Source: Typhlomys cinereus (taxonomy: Eukaryota > Chordata > Mammalia > Rodentia > Platacanthomyidae). Taken from it: DNA of 64,000 nt. The stretch is from contig JALPQD010000240.1 in NCBI GenBank assembly GCA_023101885.1, positions 1,581,501 through 1,645,500 of the forward strand, written 5' to 3'. The notes below the pieces were generated by a model that did no database searches, was not told the origin of the DNA, and worked only from the letters and a program-made list of their open reading frames with translations. Numbering within the stretch: the stretch's first letter is position 1; each line of letters opens with the position of its first letter. Below are positions 59,001 to 64,000 of the stretch, in pieces. The position numbers and the translations under genes are program-made.

Positions 59001-60848
59001 GTGTGGCAGACTCATCCTCTGCATAAACGATGTGAGAGAAGATACGGTGAACAAACATGGGGACTTACCGCAAACTTAATTGTGAGCTCCCAAATGATGC
59101 TTGGCTCTCAGGAGTCTTTAGAGTCACAAGAACCTCAGAAACCTTTTTTTTTTTTTTAAATTATTTTCAATGTTATAGATGAGAGAAATTGGGTTGCTTT
59201 GTTTCCTAACATGGACTGGTATCCTCCTTTATTGACCACTTGCCTGCTTTTCCTGCTTACTTTCTGTAGCATTCGTGCTCACCTTCAGAAGTTTCTGATG
59301 TGACCAGCAAGCTTCACTGCCTCCATGATAGTAGTACCTGCGGCCCAGGACCAACACCTGGACCCCACTGGGCATCCGTCTCTCCCACAACTCCTTGCCA
59401 TCTTTCCTCGAGTGAGCTGGAACTTGCTATGTTTTTCAAGTAGGCATTTGAAATTACTTCTCCAAAAATAAATCTGAAATTCATTTTGTTCATGTGAGTG
59501 CTGAGAGGAGGGGCTGTTTGATTAAAACTCTCAGAAAGGCATGAAAGATATCATTAGTACAAAGACAATCAGGGTAAAATTTATGAAAAAGAATGCATGG
59601 CAAATTTGACTAATTATCACTCTCCACTCTCCGTATGAATTTGGACATGAGATATGAAGTGTTCACATATATAAACAGGAATGGATAATTCTCTGGGGGG
59701 CACACTAGTGACTCCAAGACACGCAATCAAATACCACTTTCTTAACTCATGAATTTTCACTTAGTCAGGAAGCGAACAACATGTGAACTTAATGGACAAC
59801 ATCCTCAAGACGAATTTCATTTAAAATCTTTATAATTAGAAATATTAGTCAGAGATATTTGGAATGTTTGAGTGAAGGTCATGGATGTCTAGTAGGAGAA
59901 ACGAGGAAGAGGGAGAATTTCTCAGTAATCCTGAGGTGCCACTGTCAGATTTGCTTCCTATGAAAGTCCAGGCCACCGGGGTCAGGCAGTACTGGGTCTG
60001 GAAGAAACAAAGAGTTCTATGTGCTGCCCCTGCTGGGCCAAGGGGCCCTATGACCTTATCCAACAGAGGTCAGACACAAGTCAGAAAGCCTCCACCAGGG
60101 CTAGTAAATAAGCAGCTGTAAAACAGGAGGCCACAAAAACCTTAAGGTTTAAGGGCTTTGACTTTGATTTGTTTTTCAGGGACTTATCTTCTTACATATC
60201 AATGGGCTGTCTCTAACCTTTGCTTCCTTCATTCCTTCATTGGAGCAAACAACAGACACACAGTTGGCCAAAGGGAGTTTAATTCAAACCTCTAAGCAGC
60301 ACTGCTCAAAGGGATTTAGAGAGGGGCCCCAGAATGGGAAGAAGAAGTACAATGGCGCTTAGGACTCCAAATGCTGACTTTGTACCTCTACCATACTCTT
60401 TGCTGAGGCCTAGTCATCCCCAGCAGCAGTCATTCTTGGCTAATGACCAGGAAAAAACTGGAAGTTGTAGTAGACTCATACATGCTTGCGAACTAGTAGG
60501 CTTTCTTATGTAGCATCCTTTATTCAATGGATTGGAATCTTACATGAGAGCAAGTCACTTCAGATGGGGTCTCCTAAAGATACTGTGTTATCCAGAGCAG
60601 GGAATCTCACATTTCCAGAACCTATTTTAATTTCCTCTCCTCAGAAAAGGGGAGGTAAAGGTAAAGGAGGTGATCCTGAGTACATACTGGGCAATGTAAT
60701 TCCTCATTTCTTTTGAAATATCAGCATCTTATCTGTTGAATCAAGGGTTAATTTGCATGCTCATAAGAATGCTCATCTCCAAGACAAAAAAATAGAGCAA
60801 ACTATGTCTGCACGGCTTCCAGCGTCTGCCCTCAAGGCTTCTTAAATT
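56016..60848. other. Mostly single-copy non-coding DNA
   Basis: About 4.8 kb. The only repeat hint is at 57080-57260 (next entry). A T-run lies at 59144-59157. Several frames of 60-102 codons lack domains or context. Confidence 0.4.
57080..57260. repeat. Possible MaLR/LTR-like old repeat
   Basis: 'ggaatatctaatcccaaaag' with 'ttattagtccccttataaag' resembles the 'attagtgcccttataag' region of old MaLR-type repeats. Diverged; low certainty. Confidence 0.3.
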
Positions 60849-62037
60849 CTTTTTTTTTAACCTAGTTATACAAGCTCAATGGGTAGGTACCATTGCCCCC
60901 ATCTTTCCCCTTCCCCCTCCTTTCCCTCTATTGTTCCCCCATCCCACTCTTCCTCTCTTCCCTTCCTTTCTCTTCCTTTTCCTCTCCCCTCCTTTCTTGG
61001 TGGTTCCCACCTGCTCTCTCCCACCCTCGAGAACATCTATTTATATGGGCCCTGAATTCCGTCTGAGTCATCTACACTGTGAGGGTTCAGGATATCTTGG
61101 GACCTCTTCTTGGGCTGCCCTTGCTTCTAAGAATCCTACTGTCTGAAGCCATCTCCCTTGAGATCTGGGCTAGTCTTCGAAGGCTCATTGGTTGATCTGA
61201 CTGCCATTGTGCAGTACAGGCAAGGTCAAATCCACACTGTAGCAATACCCTAGCCCAGGCTTGAGTGGAGTATCTTGTCTATCCTCACCTTTAGGTTCTT
61301 ATAATCTTGCCGTTCCCTCTTCCCCAAGGTTCCCTAAGCTTTAGGATAGGGAGAAATTTGGCTGGTCTGGTTCCAGGAGAATATTGTAGAATCTTTGGTG
61401 GTTGCTTTCAGTTGTGCTGTTCCTGCACTGCCCTTCACTGAATCCTGATTGGCGTTGAGGTCATCTCCTAACCAAAAATAAAAGGCTGTTTAAACAAAGG
61501 TCTTAATATAAGAAAGGCTTAAAGGTAGATAAAAGAATAGAAATAGGATGCAGTAGTAGATGGGATCAATCTCCTGGCTGCAGATTGGTTGCCATCTAAC
61601 TGCCAGCCCACATCCCTTCTAAGACTGGGAAGATCAAACCCATCTAGTACCCAGTGAACAGAAAGGGAAGTAAGAGTGAGCTGCATCAGATATCTCGCTA
61701 CCTACAAGCAGAACGTGACCGTGGCCTAATTTCTCTATTGGAATGTGTTCTTTTGTCTCTATTCTCTTAAGGTTTTCTTTCCTTTTCCTCCCAGTTATAA
61801 TCCTTTAAAGTTATAATGGTTGTTACATAGATTTACCCTTGAATATATTGGTCATTAAGTGGGTTTGGAACTAGGATCCACTTATAAGGAAGAACATTCA
61901 GCTTCTAACATTCTCTGCCTGGGATATTTCACTCAGTATAATTTCTTCTCATTTCATACATTTACAGGAAAATTTCATTAATTCACTTTTTTGATGGCTG
62001 AGTAGTATTCCATTATGTATGTATCACATTTTCTTTT
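60849..62037 (-). mobile_element. L1 3' end, second 3'UTR type
   Basis: The antisense L1 begins with a T-run at 60851-60858 and 'cctagttatacaagctcaat'. Its 3'UTR matches the reverse complement of 37944-39000 and differs from the 62-kb type at the 3' end. ORF2 begins at the stop near 61871-61873. It is cut by the next L1 at about 62037, after only about 55 codons of ORF2 C-terminus. Confidence 0.9.
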
Positions 62038-64000
62038 CTTTTTTTTATTTCCACTCATACAGACTTAAGAGGTACACCCGTCACCTCCCTCCCTCCAACC
62101 TCCCACCGCCCTGTGCCCCCTTCCCTTCCCACTCCTTCCCCATTCCCCAGTGCCTCCCCTTCCATCCATAGAGCATTCTTAAATCTGCATGCCCAACTCT
62201 CCACTGGGTCCTACTCTCTGATGAAGGGCAAGGACCCAGTGGCATTTCCTAGAACCCTTTCCTGTGTCCCACTTAAGCATAGGAACACTGCTGTGGCTGT
62301 CAATCTCTTGCCTCCAAGTATCCTTTAGTCCATGCTAGACTTTGTGGGGTCAATAGTGTGTTGGACATGCGCAAGGCATGCAAAGACCAATTATGATTGC
62401 TTCGGCCCTAACTTGTGTGGAGTATCTTGCATATCATTACTCCTCCCATCCTTGTGGTTTATCTTAATGCCCCCTCTTCCACAAATTTCCCTGAGCTTCA
62501 GAATGGGGAGAGATTAGGCTGGCCTAGTTCCAGGTGGTTGATATACAGTCTCTGAAGTTCTGGATTATGGTTTGTTGATTTTTTTTTCAGTTTTGCTGCT
62601 CCTGCAATGCCCTTCACTCCATCCTGATGGGTATTGGATATCACTCCCTGGCCAGAGATAAAAAGCTGCTAAACTAGAGTCTTGTTATAAGAGTATCTTC
62701 AAAGGTAGACGTAATAAAATTAGGAAACTGCAGTGAGGGAGGGGTCAGTCACCCATTTGCAAAATGGTGACTTTTTACCTGCCAGCTTATATGCCCTCCC
62801 CTTTTGGTGAGATCATACTCCATCAGTTGCAAATGATCAGGAAGGAAAGTCTGTGAACTTAACCAGATGTCTCATTACTTACTTGCAGTCCTTGATGGAG
62901 GCCTATTTTCTCTGCTGTAACATGGTTCCCTATCTCCTTGTTTCTGGTGTGGCCCTCCTACCCCATCTCTCCTGTTCATAATCCTTACAATTACTGTAGG
63001 TATTACAGAGATTTATTCTTGAGTGTCTCTAAGTGGGTTTGGTACTAGGAGCCACCTATTAGGAATTACATATGGCACTTAATTTTCTGGGTCTGGGATA
63101 CTTCACTCAAAATACTTGTTTATAATCCTATCCATTGCCTGGCAAATTCCATTAATTCATCACTTTTGATGGCTGAGTAGTACTCCATTGTATAGATGTA
63201 CCACAGTTTCCTTATCCACTCGTCAACTGTTGAACATTTGGGTTGATTCCAAGACTTTGCTATTGTAAACAGTGCTGCTATGAACATGGTTCTGCTTGTG
63301 CTATCGAGGTGAATTTTTGCTGTATGGGGGGTTATTCCCAAAAGTGGAATCGAAAGGGTCATATGGCATTTCAATCTTTAATTTCTTTAAGAATCTTGAG
63401 ATGGCTCACCAGAGTGGCTGTATGAGCCTGCATTCCCACCAGCAATGTAGGAGAGTTCCCCTCTCTCCACAACCTCTCTAGCAGTTGGTGTTGTTTATAT
63501 TGTGGATTTTTGCCATCTTGACCTGGGTGAGATGATATCTCAGGGAAGTTTTGATTTGCATTTCCCTGATGGCGAAGGAAGTGGAGCATTTTTTAAGATA
63601 TTTGTTAGACATTTTACTTTCATCCCTGGTAAAGTTTCTTTTAAGGTCCAGGGCCCATTTTTTAATTGGGCCATTAGTTTCCTTGGTGTTTAGTTTTCTA
63701 AGTTCTTTATGCACTCTGGAAAATAGAGCTCTATCAGATATGTGGTTAGTGAAGATTTTCTCCCATTCTGTGGGTTGCCTTTGTGTTCCTGTTACAATCT
63801 CTTTATCTGAACAGATGCTCTTTAATTTCACAAGATCCTATCTGTTGAGAATTGGTAGCAGTGATTGTGCCATTGGATGTCTGCTTAGGAACTGTTGGCC
63901 TAGCCCAATCAGCTCGAGGGAGTTCCCTACCCTTTCACCTATGATTTTTATACTCTCTGGCCTTATATCAAGGTCCTTGATCCATTTGGAATTAATTCTT
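62038..64000 (-). mobile_element. L1 3' end running off the window
   Basis: The T-rich run then 'tttccactcatacagactta' marks the 3' end. The complete 3'UTR runs to 63044, and ORF2 (stop TAG at 63045-63047) continues past base 64000. It is nearly collinear with 1-941, 8754-10838 and 50210-51080. It abuts the preceding L1 in the same orientation with no spacer. Confidence 0.94.
63045..64000 (-). pseudogene. L1 ORF2 C-terminal part, partial
   Basis: The minus strand encodes long clean ORF2 stretches: EWEKIFTNHISDRALFSRVH (63.7 kb), a CSTSFAIREMQIKTSLRYHL segment (63.5-63.6 kb) and IPLLGITPHTAKIHL...YYSAIKSDELMEF (63.1-63.35 kb). Frame shifts near 63.4 kb and stops after 'ARQWIGL' show it is inactive, but it is better preserved than the other copies. 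The rest lies beyond the window. Confidence 0.9.

Noticed and set aside
1..64000. Bacterial-type systems: CRISPR arrays, operons, phage or toxin modules
   Set aside because: The DNA is mammalian: SINEs, LINEs and microsatellites, no operon-like frames and no regularly spaced direct repeats with unique spacers.

Overview
This window is nuclear DNA from a rodent-type mammal. It is AT-rich and dense in interspersed repeats. I could not support any intact protein-coding gene, tRNA, rRNA or CRISPR array. The organism call rests on three things: rodent-style LINE-1 (L1) copies with a polypurine 3'UTR; tRNA-derived B2-type SINEs starting 'ggctggagagatggctc' with CA-repeat tails and AATAAA; and many CA/TG and TC/GA microsatellites. 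The SINE bodies do not match the usual mouse/rat/hamster B2 3' half as I know it, so a lineage outside the common murid and cricetid species is likely. I cannot name the species.

Layout: 1-941 is the 3' end of an antisense L1. 942-8.7 kb is mostly single-copy non-coding DNA with old interspersed repeats (5.8-6.2, 7.5-8.0 kb), a TC/AC compound microsatellite (7.1 kb) and SINE pieces. 8.75-10.84 kb is an antisense L1 tail. 11.7-12.0 kb is a SINE with a perfect target-site duplication (TSD). 12-17.7 kb is single-copy. 17.75-20.4 kb is an older antisense L1. 20.56-21.12 kb holds two SINEs inserted at the same target site. 21.3-24.9 kb is repeat-poor and locally GC/CpG-richer. 25.4-25.9 kb is an L1 3'UTR stub. 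27.9-28.1 kb pairs a polypurine block with a TG/CG tract. 30.83-31.86 kb is an inverted duplication built on a ~52-bp minisatellite, with a later SINE in its loop. 33.2-39.0 kb is the only large sense-strand L1, carrying broken ORF1 and ORF2. 41.9-42.1 kb has converging CA and TG tracts. 46-50.2 kb is single-copy with one weak pseudogene candidate. 50.2-51.1 kb is an L1 tail with a ~235-bp internal deletion. 54.5-56.0 kb is an ancient L1M-like remnant. 60.85-64.0 kb holds two antisense L1s head to tail, the second running off the window.

The parts do not act together as a pathway. The window reads as an intron or intergenic segment shaped by L1 retrotransposition and by SINEs mobilised in trans by L1. 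Nearly all L1 copies lie on the minus strand, which would fit an intron of a plus-strand gene, but that is only an inference. I found no evidence of an undescribed biological system. The most unusual structures are the minisatellite-based inverted duplication at 31 kb, the repeated SINE insertion at 20.6-21.1 kb and the rearranged L1 at 34 kb.
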